A stretch of 64,000 bases of DNA from Pontibacter akesuensis (lineage in GTDB: Bacteria > Bacteroidota > Bacteroidia > Cytophagales > Hymenobacteraceae): assembly GCF_001611675.1 (NCBI RefSeq), contig NZ_CP014766.1, positions 1,116,001 to 1,180,000 of the forward strand, read 5' to 3'. Below, one piece after another: positions 17,951-27,668 of the stretch (its first letter is position 1; each line of letters opens with the position of its first letter). Below the pieces are notes generated by a model. The model was not told the DNA's origin and did not search any database. It saw only the letters and a list, made by a program, of their open reading frames with translations. Made by a program: the position numbers and the translations under genes.

Positions 17951-18200
17951 CCCCTTCAACGTGTTAAAGATACGATGTGTATTTAGTTTAAGCCAATATA
18001 ATTAGTAATTTTTTATCCACAAGGTTATCTACACTTGTTAATAAACTAATTCCATTAGCACAAAAAGTACTACAGACTGCTACAGCTGCATGTATGGCGG
18101 CGGCGATTTCTATTTTTATAGATCATCGGTATCGCTGTCGCTTCAGAAAGCGTTATATTAGGAGGCCGGAATACGGCCAGATTGCAACGCACCAACTCTT

Positions 18201-20105
18201 ATGCCCCTTTTACACGCTCATCCTGTACGTTTGCTACGCGCATGCCTGCTGTGCCTGCTGTTGCTAAGCGCAAGTATAGGCCAGGCGCAGGTGGTGGTGC
18301 CAGACACGATTCAGGTGTTGCCCGCAGACACAACTAAGGTGGACTCTGTGAAGCAGTCTTTCAACGACAACGTGATCGAGAATTTGAAGAAGATGTCGGA
18401 GCGCAAAACCATCATGGGGAAGCTCCTGAAGTCGCTGCTGGATTTTGACCCTGCCGATGAGGAAGCCACCCGGATGAACGCCGAACTGGTGCAGAAGGAG
18501 TATGAGAAGCACAACTACAAGATTGTGCGCAACATCGACATCCTCACCCTCGACGCCTTCGGCTACTCCGTTAACGACACCTCCCGTGTCCCCGATTCCT
18601 TCTTTGAGAAGTTGGGCAACTCGCTCCACGTGAAAACCGGGCGCGGCGAAGTGCGCAACAAGCTGCTCTTCCGCAAGCATGAGCCCCTGGAGCCGCTCGA
18701 CCTGATCGAATCAGAGCGTTTGCTGCGCCAGACCAGGCACCTGCTGGATGCGCGTATCGTGGTGAATGAGCAAACCTCCACCAACGACAGCGTGGACGTG
18801 TTTGTGGTAACAAAAGACATTTTCAGCCTCGGGGGCTCCGGCTCCTACTCCCTGTCATCGGGCAAGGGGCGCGTTACGCTGCGCGAGCTTAACTTCCTGG
18901 GCCAGGCGCACCAGGTGGAGGGCACCTATAAGTTTAACCTCGACCGTCCCCGCCCCTGGGAGGCAGCGGGCTTTTACACGATAGAGAACATCGGCAGAAC
19001 CTACATCACGGCGGACGTGGCCTATGTGGACCAGAACTACTACAAGGAGAAAAGCCTGTCGCTGTCGCGTAACTTCTTTACCGTGAACACCAAGTATGCC
19101 GGTGCGGTGAACGTGAGTTGGATTAACGACCGGTTCCAGCTTCCCCTCGCGCCCGACGACACGGTATTGCGGTACGGCAATGTAAACTTTAACCGGCAGG
19201 ACGTGTGGCTGGGGCGCTCCCTCAAGTTCAAGAGCTACAACCTGGGGTATGAGCCCCGGGGGAGAATCATACTTGGCTCCCGGGTTATCAACACCAATTA
19301 CAGCGCCACCCCAACCGATAATTTCCAGGACAACACCCTGCTGCTGGGCAGCGTGGGCTACAGCATCCGAAAGTACTACAAAGACCGCTACCTGTTTGGT
19401 TTTGGCCGCACCGAGGACATTCCGGTGGGCACGCTATTCTCGGTGACCGGCGGCTACCAGGAAGGCGATATCTGGGACCGCACCTACCTGGGCACTTCCC
19501 TTTCCGTGGCAAGGTATGGCCCTGGTTTTGGCTATCTTTTTGGCAGGGCCGGGTACGGCACCTACATCCGGGATGATCGGTGGGAACAGGGCGTACTCGA
19601 TGTCGAGGCCCTGTACATAACAAGGCTGGCGGAATGGGGCGACTGGAAGCTGCGCCACTACGTGCTCGGCCGGGGTACCATCGGCATTAACCGTTACCCT
19701 GAGGAGCTGCTTTTTATCAATAACGAAAGTGGCATCCGGGGCTTTCGCTCGGATATGGTGCGCGGCACCAGGCGGGTTTCCCTGAACTATGAGGCCAGCC
19801 TGTACACGCCCCTCTCCCTGCTTGGTTTCAGGCTGGCAACGTTCGTTTTTGCCGATGTGGCCTGGCTCTCTACCGGCAACCAAAGCAATCCCTTCACCGA
19901 CACGCCCTACCAGAGCTACGGCATCGGTTTCAGGCTTCGGAACGAATTCCTTTCCTTCAGCACCATACAGGTTACGCTGGGGTATTACCCGCAGCTGCCG
20001 CCCAACAGTAACATGCGCGATTTCAGGCTTTTCGAGTCTTCCTCCGAGTACTATGACTTCCGGGATTTCCAGTTCACGCGGCCGGGCGTAGCCGACTATT
20101 ATTAG
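18201..20105 (+). CDS. BamA/TamA-like outer-membrane barrel protein
   Basis: A 634-residue protein with a signal peptide cleaved after ASIGQAQ. Residues about 90-190 look like one POTRA-type repeat (NYKIVRNIDILTLDAFGYSV), followed by a long beta-rich C-terminal half with barrel strands (GSYSLSSGKGRVTLRELNFLGQAHQVEGTY, then RGTRRVSLNYEASLYTPLSLLGFRLATFVFADVAWL). The latter resembles the Omp85 barrel with its FADVA-type strand. It is likely an Omp85-superfamily protein distinct from the main BamA; the client is unknown. It is transcribed with or just before dps (71-nt gap). Confidence 0.75.
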   Translation: MPLLHAHPVRLLRACLLCLLLLSASIGQAQVVVPDTIQVLPADTTKVDSVKQSFNDNVIENLKKMSERKTIMGKLLKSLLDFDPADEEATRMNAELVQKEYEKHNYKIVRNIDILTLDAFGYSVNDTSRVPDSFFEKLGNSLHVKTGRGEVRNKLLFRKHEPLEPLDLIESERLLRQTRHLLDARIVVNEQTSTNDSVDVFVVTKDIFSLGGSGSYSLSSGKGRVTLRELNFLGQAHQVEGTYKFNLDRPRPWEAAGFYTIENIGRTYITADVAYVDQNYYKEKSLSLSRNFFTVNTKYAGAVNVSWINDRFQLPLAPDDTVLRYGNVNFNRQDVWLGRSLKFKSYNLGYEPRGRIILGSRVINTNYSATPTDNFQDNTLLLGSVGYSIRKYYKDRYLFGFGRTEDIPVGTLFSVTGGYQEGDIWDRTYLGTSLSVARYGPGFGYLFGRAGYGTYIRDDRWEQGVLDVEALYITRLAEWGDWKLRHYVLGRGTIGINRYPEELLFINNESGIRGFRSDMVRGTRRVSLNYEASLYTPLSLLGFRLATFVFADVAWLSTGNQSNPFTDTPYQSYGIGFRLRNEFLSFSTIQVTLGYYPQLPPNSNMRDFRLFESSSEYYDFRDFQFTRPGVADYY

Positions 20106-20176
20106 GCTCTCCGTATCTTTTTGGCTACTTCACCGGTTATATAAGGGTAACAGATTTAGAAGCTATAAACCAAACT

Positions 20177-20785
20177 ATGGAAAAGGTAAGAGAGAAAAAC
20201 GAATATGAAGGAAACCCGGTAGGGTTAACAAAGGAAACAGCCACGGCCATGGCCAAAGAACTGGACCGCCACCTGGCTTCCTTTATCGTATTATACCACC
20301 AATACCACAAACACCATTGGCTCGTTGAAGGTCCTCAGTTCCGCGACCTGCACCTGTTTTTTGAGGAGCACTACACCGAGATACACGAGCAGTACGATGC
20401 CATTGCCGAGCGACTGACGGTAATGGGCTACTGTCCGACCTGCCACCCGGCAAACCAGTTAAAAATTGCGTACCTCGAGCACGAGGAAGAAGGCGAGTTC
20501 CGCATCCGCGAGATGCTGAAGAAAGACATGGAAGATGAGAAAAACATCGCGGTGGAGTTACGCAAGTCTATCAAGATAGCGCTGAAGCAGGAAGACTTTG
20601 CCACTAAGTCGCTGCTGGAAGGCATATTGCTCAAGACAGAGGACCGTTGCCACCACATCGAGCACTTCCTGGGTGAGGATGGCCTGAGCATCGGTTTGCT
20701 GCACATGCCGGAAGACATCATGGAGGACGGCGAAGCACAGGAATCCAAGTCGGCGCGCAAGCCGCAGAAAAAAGCAAAGGCGTAA
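20177..20785 (+). CDS. dps: Dps family DNA-protecting ferritin-like protein
   Basis: A 202-residue four-helix ferritin-like protein. The ferroxidase signature is visible in the first helix (YHQYHKHHWLVEGPQFRDLHLFFEEHYTEIHEQYDAIAERL), where H and D/E ligands lie at the dimer interface. It stores iron and protects DNA during oxidative or starvation stress. Compared with E. coli Dps (167 aa) it has a Lys-rich C-terminal tail (SARKPQKKAKA) that could bind DNA. An internal C-P-T-C motif (MGYCPTCHP) is noticeable. Confidence 0.9.
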   Translation: MEKVREKNEYEGNPVGLTKETATAMAKELDRHLASFIVLYHQYHKHHWLVEGPQFRDLHLFFEEHYTEIHEQYDAIAERLTVMGYCPTCHPANQLKIAYLEHEEEGEFRIREMLKKDMEDEKNIAVELRKSIKIALKQEDFATKSLLEGILLKTEDRCHHIEHFLGEDGLSIGLLHMPEDIMEDGEAQESKSARKPQKKAKA

Positions 20786-20808
20786 GCCTGAACAGAAGTA
20801 TAAAGTAT

Positions 20809-20846
20809 AGCCCTGGTTGCCCTCAAGCAGCCAGGGCTTATATTTT
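20809..20846 (+). terminator. Intrinsic terminator after dps
   Basis: An 8-bp GC-rich stem (20809-20816 with 20831-20838) is followed by a T-rich run at 20839-20847. It lies 24 nt past the dps stop. The remaining 250 nt up to the next gene contain a promoter candidate and no gene that I can see. Confidence 0.75.
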
Positions 20847-21042
20847 TCTGATGATGCTGTTGGCAACAGTATCAAGCGCCACATGCGCTTCTGTCATTTC
20901 GATGGAAGTGAGACTTTCAGCTAGTGCGCTACAGCTACGTTAACTTCCCTGTTGCACTCCAAGAAAGCAGGGAGTATCTATACTTGCTACTCCCTTTTCG
21001 CTTAATCTAACACGGTGCCTTTCAGGGTCGCTGTCTTTTTAG

Positions 21043-21050
21043 TAGATTTG
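21043..21050 (+). promoter_or_regulatory. Candidate -7 box for the CvfB-like gene
   Basis: TAGATTTG matches the Bacteroidota -7 consensus TAnnTTTG and lies 50 nt before the ATG. No convincing TTTG -33 box lies at the right distance, so the call is tentative. Confidence 0.4.
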
Positions 21051-21099
21051 TAGAGGCGCGGCGCAGCTGCCCCTTTATACCTCAAAAGCACATCAGAAA

Positions 21100-21939
21100 A
21101 TGGTTGATCTTGGCAATTTTAACGAGTTGGAAATAGCACGTGAAGTAGACTTCGGCGTTTACTTTACCTCAGAAGACGGAGACATTCTAATGCCGGGCAA
21201 GTACGTGCCTGAGGGTGCGAAACCTGGCGACTGGCTGCGCGTGTTCGTGTACCGCGATTCCGAGGACCGCATTATTGCCACCACCCTGGAGCCCTACGCC
21301 ACCGTGGGAGAGTTTGCCTGCCTTACCTGCACCGACGAAACGCCCTTCGGCGCTTTCCTGGATTGGGGCCTGGAAAAGGATTTGCTCGTGCCGCTCCACA
21401 ACCAGAAAAACAAGATGCAGGTGGGCAAGAAATACTGCGTGTACCTGTACGTGGATGAGACGACCGACCGTGTGGTGGCCACTTCCAAACTGGGAAAATA
21501 TCTGCAGAACGATGACATCCAGCTGAACGAAGGCGACGAGGTGCAGCTACTCATTGCCAATCCGACCGAAATCGGCATCAAAGTCATCATCAACAACGCC
21601 TATGTAGGCATCCTGTACAAAAACGAAGTGTTCCGCGACCTGCGCATGGGCGACAAAACCACGGGTTACATCAAGGCTATCCGCCCGGATAATAAAATAG
21701 ACGTGACGCTGCGCAAACCGGGCGCTACCCTGGTGGGCGAGAAAGACGAGGCGGCCGACAGAATTCTGCGCCTGCTCGAGCAAGGCAGCGGCTGGATGCC
21801 GATTTCGGACAGCAGCTCGCCAGAGGACATTTACCAGACGCTGGCCATGAGCAAGAAAACGTTTAAGCGCGCCATCGGCAGCCTGTACAAGGCAGGTAAA
21901 ATTGATATTCAGCCCGACAGCATCCGCCTGAAAAAGTAA
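21100..21939 (+). CDS. cvfB: CvfB-like S1 RNA-binding protein
   Basis: A 279-residue cytoplasmic protein with three S1-like beta-barrel units (about residues 5-65, 70-130 and 145-210; DETPFGAFLDWGLEKDLLVPLHNQ is the second) and a C-terminal winged helix (residues about 222-279). This is the CvfB/YitL architecture. Family members bind RNA, and in staphylococci affect virulence gene expression; the role in Bacteroidota is not established. The gene is preceded by its own promoter candidate and 94 nt separate it from the next gene. Confidence 0.85.
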   Translation: MVDLGNFNELEIAREVDFGVYFTSEDGDILMPGKYVPEGAKPGDWLRVFVYRDSEDRIIATTLEPYATVGEFACLTCTDETPFGAFLDWGLEKDLLVPLHNQKNKMQVGKKYCVYLYVDETTDRVVATSKLGKYLQNDDIQLNEGDEVQLLIANPTEIGIKVIINNAYVGILYKNEVFRDLRMGDKTTGYIKAIRPDNKIDVTLRKPGATLVGEKDEAADRILRLLEQGSGWMPISDSSSPEDIYQTLAMSKKTFKRAIGSLYKAGKIDIQPDSIRLKK

Positions 21940-22033
21940 AAACACGCCACCCGCAACTCCGCTACTAACACAACCCGTATCCCCAATCTTACCTTAAAAT
22001 TTACCGCCGTCCTGCCGTAGGCGGCCATTAAGC

Positions 22034-24562
22034 ATGTTTACCAGAATTTTACCTTTTATACTTCTTCTGAGCTTATTCACCGGGAGTGCCAACGCCTCCG
22101 GAAACGATGACCCTACAGCAGAAAAGAACAAGCGAAATAAAACCACCAAGGCTGTACGCACTCAGGCCCCCCCCGTGCTGGATGGGCACCTGGAGCCGGA
22201 GGTGTGGGCGCAGGTAGTGCCCGCCACGAATTTTGTGCGGTATGACCCGCACAACGGCAAGCCCTCTTCGCAGGAAACGGAGGTGTACATGCTCTACGAC
22301 AACGACGCCATATACATCGGTGCCATCCTGCACGACACGGCACCCGACTCGGTACTCACCCAACTCGGCCAGCGCGACTCAGGTGAGAACAACTCTGATA
22401 TGTTTGGCGTGTACCTCGATACCTACAACGACAAGCAAAACGCGTTTGCCTTCCTGGTGTCGGCGGCTGGGGTGCAGACAGACATCAAGCACTCTCAGGG
22501 ACGGGAGGACTGGAACTGGGATGCCGTTTGGAAAAGCAGCGTACGCACCCATGAGCGCGGCTGGACGGTGGAGATGCGCATTCCGTACGGCGCTATCCGC
22601 TTCCCGAAGGCAGACGTGCAGACCTGGGGCATCAACTACATGCGCATCATTCGCCGCACCCGCGAAAAATCGTTCTGGAGCCACGTAGACAATTCGGTGG
22701 ATGGACTCATCAACCAGGAGGGCCGCGCCATCGGCATTGATGGCATTGAGTCGCCGGTGCGGCTGCAGTTTATGCCTTACGTGTCGGGCTACATCAACCA
22801 CTACTCAGGCAGAGACGAAGGCAACAAACAGAAAGATTTTACGAAGTCGATTAACGGCGGCATGGACGTGAAGTATGGCATCAACGATGCCTTTACGCTG
22901 GACGTTACGCTGATCCCGGACTTCGGGCAGACGCAATCCGACAACCAGGTGCTGAACCTGAGCCCCTTTGAGGTGAAGTACAGCGAGAACCGCCAGTTTT
23001 TTACAGAAGGCACGGAACTGTTCAACAAGGCCGGCCTCTTCTATTCCCGCCGCATCGGGGCAAGGCCGGTGGGGTACAGCGCCGTGGACGACCAGCTAGT
23101 TGACCAGGAAATGATTATCCGGAACCCAAGCCTGACACAGCTGCTGAATGCCGCAAAAGTATCGGGCAGGACGCGCCGTGGCCTGGGCATTGGCTTGTTC
23201 AACGCCTTTACCGGCAACTCCTACGCCACCGTACAGGACTCGGTAACCGGTGCCACACGTGAGATCCTGACAGATCCGTTATCGAACTACAACGTGTTTG
23301 TGCTCGACCAGACGCTGCCGCGCAACTCCTACATCACCTTTACCAACACCAATGTGACGCGCACCAGCGGTTTTTACGATGCCAACGTAACCGGCCTGCG
23401 CATGCGTTTTGCCGATAAGCGCAATCTCTTTGCCCTGACCACCGGCGGAAACCTAAGCCAGCTGTACGGCAAAGAGGTGGACGGGGACCCACTGACAAAC
23501 GACGGTGCCACGCTGGGCCACCAGTACTTCGTTAACCTGAGCAAGATCAGCGGCAACCTGCAGTACGGCTTCGACCACAACGTGGAATCCGACACGTACG
23601 ACATCAACGACCTGGGCTTTATCGGCAACAACAACGAGATGAACACCAGCGCCAGGGTGAGCTATAACTTTTACCAGCCGGTCTGGAAGTTTCTCTCGTG
23701 GCGCAACAACTTCAGCATACACCACAGCAGGCTCTACCAGCCAGGTGCGTTTACCAGCCTCAGCTTTAACGCCGGCACCAACGTGCGCTTCCGCAACTTC
23801 ACCAGCGCCTATATGAACGCCAGCGTTCGCCCCGGCGAGCAGTACGACTATTTCGAGGCGCGCACCTTTCCGCAGGTGTTCGTGCGCCCGGCCGCCTATA
23901 GCTCCAACGTGGGCATCAGCACCGACTACCGCAGGCGCGTCGCCCTCGATGCCTCCACCGGCTTCTGGCGATCTGGGCAGTACGACCAAAATAGCTGGTG
24001 GCTGAACTTCTCACCGCGCTTCCGCGTGAACGATAAGCTGTCCATCATCAACGGCAACAACTTTGAGAAGGAGGTCCGCAACATCGGCTTTGCCAGGAAG
24101 TATACCGACGAGGCAAGTCAGCGGCACATCCTGTTCGGCGACCGCACCATCACCACCGTAAGCACCACCATCAGCAGCGCCTATATTTTCAACGAGCGAT
24201 CGGGCCTTACGCTAAACATGCGCCACTACTGGTCGAGAGCGGCTTATCAGGACTTCTTTGAGCTGACGAAGCAGGGCCTGCTGCAACAGCTGACGCAGGA
24301 GCAACAGCCTTATACTTCTAACATCGCCGACATTAACTACAACACCTTTACCATGGACTTGGTGTACAGCTGGCGCTTTGCCCCCGGCAGCGAACTGCGG
24401 GTGGTGTGGAAAAACTTTATCGAGGACAGGGGCAGTCAGATTCAGAACCGCTACTTCGAAAACGTGTCCAGCACCTTTGCTGTGCCGCAGAACAATAATT
24501 TCTCCGTTAAACTGCTCTACTTTATAGACTACATTTCGCTTAAAAACGTACTTGCTGCATAA
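22034..24562 (+). CDS. CBM9-like/DUF5916 outer-membrane protein
   Basis: An 842-residue exported protein (signal cleaved near SANAS). Residues about 45-210 form a CBM9-like beta-sandwich (PPVLDGHLEPEVWAQV, YDNDAIYIGAILHD, WTVEMRIPYGAIRFP), the usual start of DUF5916 proteins. The rest is DUF5916: SPFEVKYSENRQFFTEGTELF followed by a long beta-strand series ending FSVKLLYFIDYISL, likely a beta-barrel. Such proteins are common in Bacteroidota; a substrate is not known. Two small enzymes follow in the same direction (12 and 39 nt gaps). Confidence 0.85.
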   Translation: MFTRILPFILLLSLFTGSANASGNDDPTAEKNKRNKTTKAVRTQAPPVLDGHLEPEVWAQVVPATNFVRYDPHNGKPSSQETEVYMLYDNDAIYIGAILHDTAPDSVLTQLGQRDSGENNSDMFGVYLDTYNDKQNAFAFLVSAAGVQTDIKHSQGREDWNWDAVWKSSVRTHERGWTVEMRIPYGAIRFPKADVQTWGINYMRIIRRTREKSFWSHVDNSVDGLINQEGRAIGIDGIESPVRLQFMPYVSGYINHYSGRDEGNKQKDFTKSINGGMDVKYGINDAFTLDVTLIPDFGQTQSDNQVLNLSPFEVKYSENRQFFTEGTELFNKAGLFYSRRIGARPVGYSAVDDQLVDQEMIIRNPSLTQLLNAAKVSGRTRRGLGIGLFNAFTGNSYATVQDSVTGATREILTDPLSNYNVFVLDQTLPRNSYITFTNTNVTRTSGFYDANVTGLRMRFADKRNLFALTTGGNLSQLYGKEVDGDPLTNDGATLGHQYFVNLSKISGNLQYGFDHNVESDTYDINDLGFIGNNNEMNTSARVSYNFYQPVWKFLSWRNNFSIHHSRLYQPGAFTSLSFNAGTNVRFRNFTSAYMNASVRPGEQYDYFEARTFPQVFVRPAAYSSNVGISTDYRRRVALDASTGFWRSGQYDQNSWWLNFSPRFRVNDKLSIINGNNFEKEVRNIGFARKYTDEASQRHILFGDRTITTVSTTISSAYIFNERSGLTLNMRHYWSRAAYQDFFELTKQGLLQQLTQEQQPYTSNIADINYNTFTMDLVYSWRFAPGSELRVVWKNFIEDRGSQIQNRYFENVSSTFAVPQNNNFSVKLLYFIDYISLKNVLAA

Positions 24563-24574
24563 GCCAAATCACCT

Positions 24575-25246
24575 ATGCAAAAAGTACGAACTGCACTCAT
24601 AGCCGGAGCCAGTGGCCTGGTGGGCGGGCACCTGCTACGCCTGCTTCTCACCAGCGAACGCTATAGCCAGGTTATTTCCATCGGGCGCCACGACCTGCCC
24701 CTGATACACCCAAAGCTGGAACAGCAGGTAGTCGATTTCGAGAACATCAAGAGCTACGCTGCCACCCTGGCCGTAGACGATGTTTTCTGCTGCCTCGGCA
24801 CTACCATTAAGAAAGCAGGCTCCAAAGAGATATTCTATAAAGTAGACCACAACTATGTAGTGCAGTTGGCCCAAAGCACAGCCAAAAAAGGTGCCGCCCA
24901 GTTTTTGGTGGTTTCTGCGATGGGCGCAGACAGCGGTTCGCTTGTTTTCTACAACAAGGTGAAGGGCGAAATGGAGCGCGACGTGCAGCAGCAGCCGTTC
25001 AATGCAGTGCACATATTCAGGCCTTCGCTGCTGCTCGGTGAGCGCGAGGAGCAACGCACCGGCGAGGAATTTGCCTCCAAGGTAATGACGCCGCTGAGCA
25101 AGCTGATGATCGGGCCGCTGGAGAAGTATAAGCCTATCGAGGCCGAGACGGTGGCCAACGCCATGCTCGCTGCCGCCACGCTGGAGAAGCCCGGCGTTAA
25201 CATTTACCCATCCGATAAAATAGCGGACTTAGGCAAGGCGCACTAG
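24575..25246 (+). CDS. NAD(P)H-binding atypical SDR oxidoreductase
   Basis: A 223-residue Rossmann protein with GASGLVGGHLLRLLL at the N-terminus (GxxGxxG nucleotide motif) and a central VVSAMGADSGSLVFYNKVKGEMERDV, where Y-N-K-V-K provides the SDR-like Tyr-x-x-x-Lys. The pattern resembles HTATIP2/YbjT-type reductases. The substrate is unknown. It starts 12 nt after the DUF5916 gene and is probably cotranscribed. Confidence 0.85.
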   Translation: MQKVRTALIAGASGLVGGHLLRLLLTSERYSQVISIGRHDLPLIHPKLEQQVVDFENIKSYAATLAVDDVFCCLGTTIKKAGSKEIFYKVDHNYVVQLAQSTAKKGAAQFLVVSAMGADSGSLVFYNKVKGEMERDVQQQPFNAVHIFRPSLLLGEREEQRTGEEFASKVMTPLSKLMIGPLEKYKPIEAETVANAMLAAATLEKPGVNIYPSDKIADLGKAH

Positions 25247-25285
25247 CCGCTGTTACCATACAAGCCGCTCATTCTGTTTATACTT

Positions 25286-26071
25286 ATGGCAGCAAAAGCA
25301 CTCCAGCACGTTTTCCCGAAGGCCCTGCACTACGACCCAGAGTGGGTGCGCAAGCATTCGATGGGCGAGAACGTGCTCTTTAACCTGGAAAGCCTCACCA
25401 AATCACTTGACCTGAAACCAGGCATGCGCGTGCTGGATTTGGGCTGCGGCAAGGCTATCAGCTCTATCTTTCTGGCCAAAGAATTTGGCGTTACGGTGTA
25501 TGCCGTGGATGAGGCCGTTTCGGCCAGCGAAAATTACCAGCGCATCTGCAGCGAAGGCTGCGCCGATAAGGTGATCCCGCTGGAGGCTGACGCCCGTGCC
25601 CTGCCCTTTGCGGAGGAGTTTTTTGATGTGGTGATTGTGGTGGATTCCTATACTTACTTTGGGACCGACGAAAAGTACCTGCCCTACATTGCCCGCTTCC
25701 TTAAGCCTGATGGGTGCATTGCCATTGTGGATGTGTGCTTTACCCGGGAGGTGGAATCGCTGGAGGAGGTGCCTGATTTCCTGCGCAACGATTACCAGCG
25801 TTACTGGTACTTTATACATACTATTGCCTGGTGGCGCAAGCTTTGGGAGAAAACAGGACTGGTGCACATAACCGCTGCCGAGGAGCTGGCCGAGGCCGAC
25901 CTGGTGCGCAAGCACTATATTGAGGATTTTGAGGAGAAAGGCAAGCCTGACCCCTTTGCCAAAGCGCTGCAGCACGACCACCAGGGTTTTATCTCATTCT
26001 TTAAACTGATAGGTCGGCGCACCAAGAAATCGGCCTACCTGCAGGACTACAAACAAAAGCGTAAAAAGTAA
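25286..26071 (+). CDS. SAM-dependent class I methyltransferase
   Basis: A 261-residue protein with the SAM-binding motif I VLDLGCGKAISSIFLAKEF, a motif II acid region (VYAVDEAV) and DVVIVVDSYTYFG as motif post-II. The C-terminus is Lys-rich. The methyl acceptor is not identifiable from sequence. It follows the oxidoreductase by 39 nt in the same orientation. Confidence 0.85.
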   Translation: MAAKALQHVFPKALHYDPEWVRKHSMGENVLFNLESLTKSLDLKPGMRVLDLGCGKAISSIFLAKEFGVTVYAVDEAVSASENYQRICSEGCADKVIPLEADARALPFAEEFFDVVIVVDSYTYFGTDEKYLPYIARFLKPDGCIAIVDVCFTREVESLEEVPDFLRNDYQRYWYFIHTIAWWRKLWEKTGLVHITAAEELAEADLVRKHYIEDFEEKGKPDPFAKALQHDHQGFISFFKLIGRRTKKSAYLQDYKQKRKK

Positions 26072-26171
26072 GGGCGCATATAAAATTTTAGTAGCATACA
26101 TCGTTATAACTTGTAATTTCGCGGCTGCAGCAGCAACCGTTGCCGCACTATCATAAATTCAATTAGCTACG

Positions 26172-26663
26172 ATGAAAACCTTTACAAAACTTACTATTGC
26201 GCTTGCAATTATCCTATTATCGGCCATAGGTGCACAGGCCCAAAGCGGTTACACAACCGGCATCGGCCTTCGCGGCGGCATTGCCTCCGGCCTTACCGTG
26301 AAACACTTTATTAAGAGCGATGCAGCCATCGAAGGCATCCTGAGCACAGGCTTTAAGTATAGGGGTACGGTGCTTACCGTGCTGTACGAGAAGCACGCCC
26401 AGGCATTTAGTGTTAGCGGACTGCAGTGGTACTACGGTATAGGTGGCCACGTAGGCTTCTGGAACGGCCACGACTATTACGATCGCCACCACAAGCATTA
26501 CGGCGATGATGTGGTAGCCCTGGGGGTAGACGGTATACTTGGCCTGGAATACTACATCCGCGACATACCCTTTACCATTGGTGCCGATGTGAAGCCATAC
26601 TTTAACATTCCACGCGGCGGCGGCTACTGGGATTCGGCCCTACACGTGCGGTACGTATTCTAG
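26172..26663 (+). CDS. Small outer-membrane-type protein, 163 aa
   Basis: A signal peptide (MKTFTKLTIALAIILLSAIGAQAQ) is followed by about 140 residues of alternating beta-strands (GIGLRGGIASGLTVKHFI, WYYGIGGHVGFWNGHDYYD, LHVRYVF at the end), the pattern of small eight-stranded barrels. A His/Asp/Tyr-rich loop (HDYYDRHHKHYGDD) could bind metal, but that is speculation. The function is unknown. A 20-bp terminator stem follows. Confidence 0.7.
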   Translation: MKTFTKLTIALAIILLSAIGAQAQSGYTTGIGLRGGIASGLTVKHFIKSDAAIEGILSTGFKYRGTVLTVLYEKHAQAFSVSGLQWYYGIGGHVGFWNGHDYYDRHHKHYGDDVVALGVDGILGLEYYIRDIPFTIGADVKPYFNIPRGGGYWDSALHVRYVF

Positions 26664-26690
26664 GAAATCACCCGAACTAGCATTATACTT

Positions 26691-26735
26691 AAAACCAGAA
26701 GCGCCTGCTATACTTTAGCAGGCGCTTCTGGTTTT
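26691..26735. terminator. Bidirectional terminator between convergent genes
   Basis: A 20-bp perfect stem (26691-26710 with 26716-26735) flanked by A and T tracts; its loop and 5' flank contain the iterated TATACTT motif. It can serve the small barrel gene on the plus strand and the leftward operon ending at 26775. Confidence 0.9.
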
Positions 26736-26774
26736 AAGCATGGTTGGCACACCGCCTGTCTTAAAGTAAAGCGG

Positions 26775-27407
26775 CTACTCTACCACCTGCACAATAAACT
26801 CCTCCTTCGAATCCATCCTGTCTGTGTTCAGCCCGCCCCGCGATATGGCAGGAATAGACAAAAACACATCCTTGTTACTGTCAGCTACATTAAACGTGTA
26901 GTAGATTCTTGAGTAAGCACCCTCTGTAATGCAGTTAGAAAAGTAGTTCTGGTCGTGCAGGACCAGGGAGTAAATGCCGGGTTTGAGCAGGACGATCCCT
27001 ACCCTGAAGTCGTAGTCCGGCTGGTTGCAGGCGTAAGTGAAAAACAAATATTCTGGGTGCTTCTGAACAGGGTCAGCGTAGATGGCCTCAAAGAACGGTC
27101 CTGTTTCTCCCTGATACCTTTTATAGAGTTTGTTGAAGCTTAGTTTCAGCGGCAGCGCTACAGAATCTATCTCAACGCGTTGAGAAATCTTTTCATCGTA
27201 AAGGAACCTGTCAGTTATATTTGTGTCGATCCAGATGGTATCGCCCACGGCATAGGCTTTTTTGTACGGATAAAGGTCTACTTTTTCGCGGATGATGTGC
27301 GTGTAGTCCGGCTCAGCATACTCTCCGCATTGCCAACTCATCGCGAAGAGGGAGAAAACAGCCAGCACCAGGTACCGGTACGCTCGCGTGTGCTTAGGCT
27401 TTTCCAT
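26775..27407 (-). CDS. Hypothetical lipoprotein-like protein, last gene of the TonB operon
   Basis: A 210-residue protein with an N-terminal hydrophobic segment (YLVLAVFSLFAMSWQCGE), where C could be a lipobox Cys but the -3 to -1 residues (SWQ) are atypical. The rest is beta-rich with YAVGDTIWIDTNITDRFLYDE. Similar proteins are seen near TonB receptors in Bacteroidota; I do not recognise a family. It is the last codirectional gene after the receptor, the DUF4249 protein and a short membrane ORF. Confidence 0.65.
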   Translation of the reverse strand: MEKPKHTRAYRYLVLAVFSLFAMSWQCGEYAEPDYTHIIREKVDLYPYKKAYAVGDTIWIDTNITDRFLYDEKISQRVEIDSVALPLKLSFNKLYKRYQGETGPFFEAIYADPVQKHPEYLFFTYACNQPDYDFRVGIVLLKPGIYSLVLHDQNYFSNCITEGAYSRIYYTFNVADSNKDVFLSIPAISRGGLNTDRMDSKEEFIVQVVE

Positions 27408-27467
27408 ACTTTGTTCTTAAAATTTTATGAAAGGTAACAAACTGTATGCATTCGCAATACCTTACTT

Positions 27468-27626
27468 TCAGCGCGTTATATAGAAAAGAAATTCCCCGAC
27501 ACCCTTACCGAACAGGAATATGAAATAACCCGCCCCCAAGAGCAGGAGAATCTTCATGTAGCGGTTTCGCAGCCAAAGCTGCAGGAGTTTTCCGAGTGTC
27601 TCTTTTTTAAAGTTTTGCATGATCAT
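27468..27626 (-). CDS. Short single-pass membrane protein, about 52 aa
   Basis: A frame shorter than usual annotation cut-offs, found in the gap between the DUF4249 gene and the 210-aa gene. It reads MIMQNFKKETLGKLLQLWLR, then one strongly hydrophobic segment (ILLLLGAGYFIFLFGKGVGEFLFYI) and ends ITR. An AAGGA sequence lies 8 nt before ATG 27626 (ATG 27632 would be too close to it). Amphipathic basic N-terminus plus one helix, a real stop and perfect fit in the operon support it. The function is unknown. Confidence 0.55.
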   Translation of the reverse strand: MIMQNFKKETLGKLLQLWLRNRYMKILLLLGAGYFIFLFGKGVGEFLFYITR

Positions 27627-27668
27627 TTTCATGGTCCTTCGTTTCTGTTATACTTTACAAGTATACTT

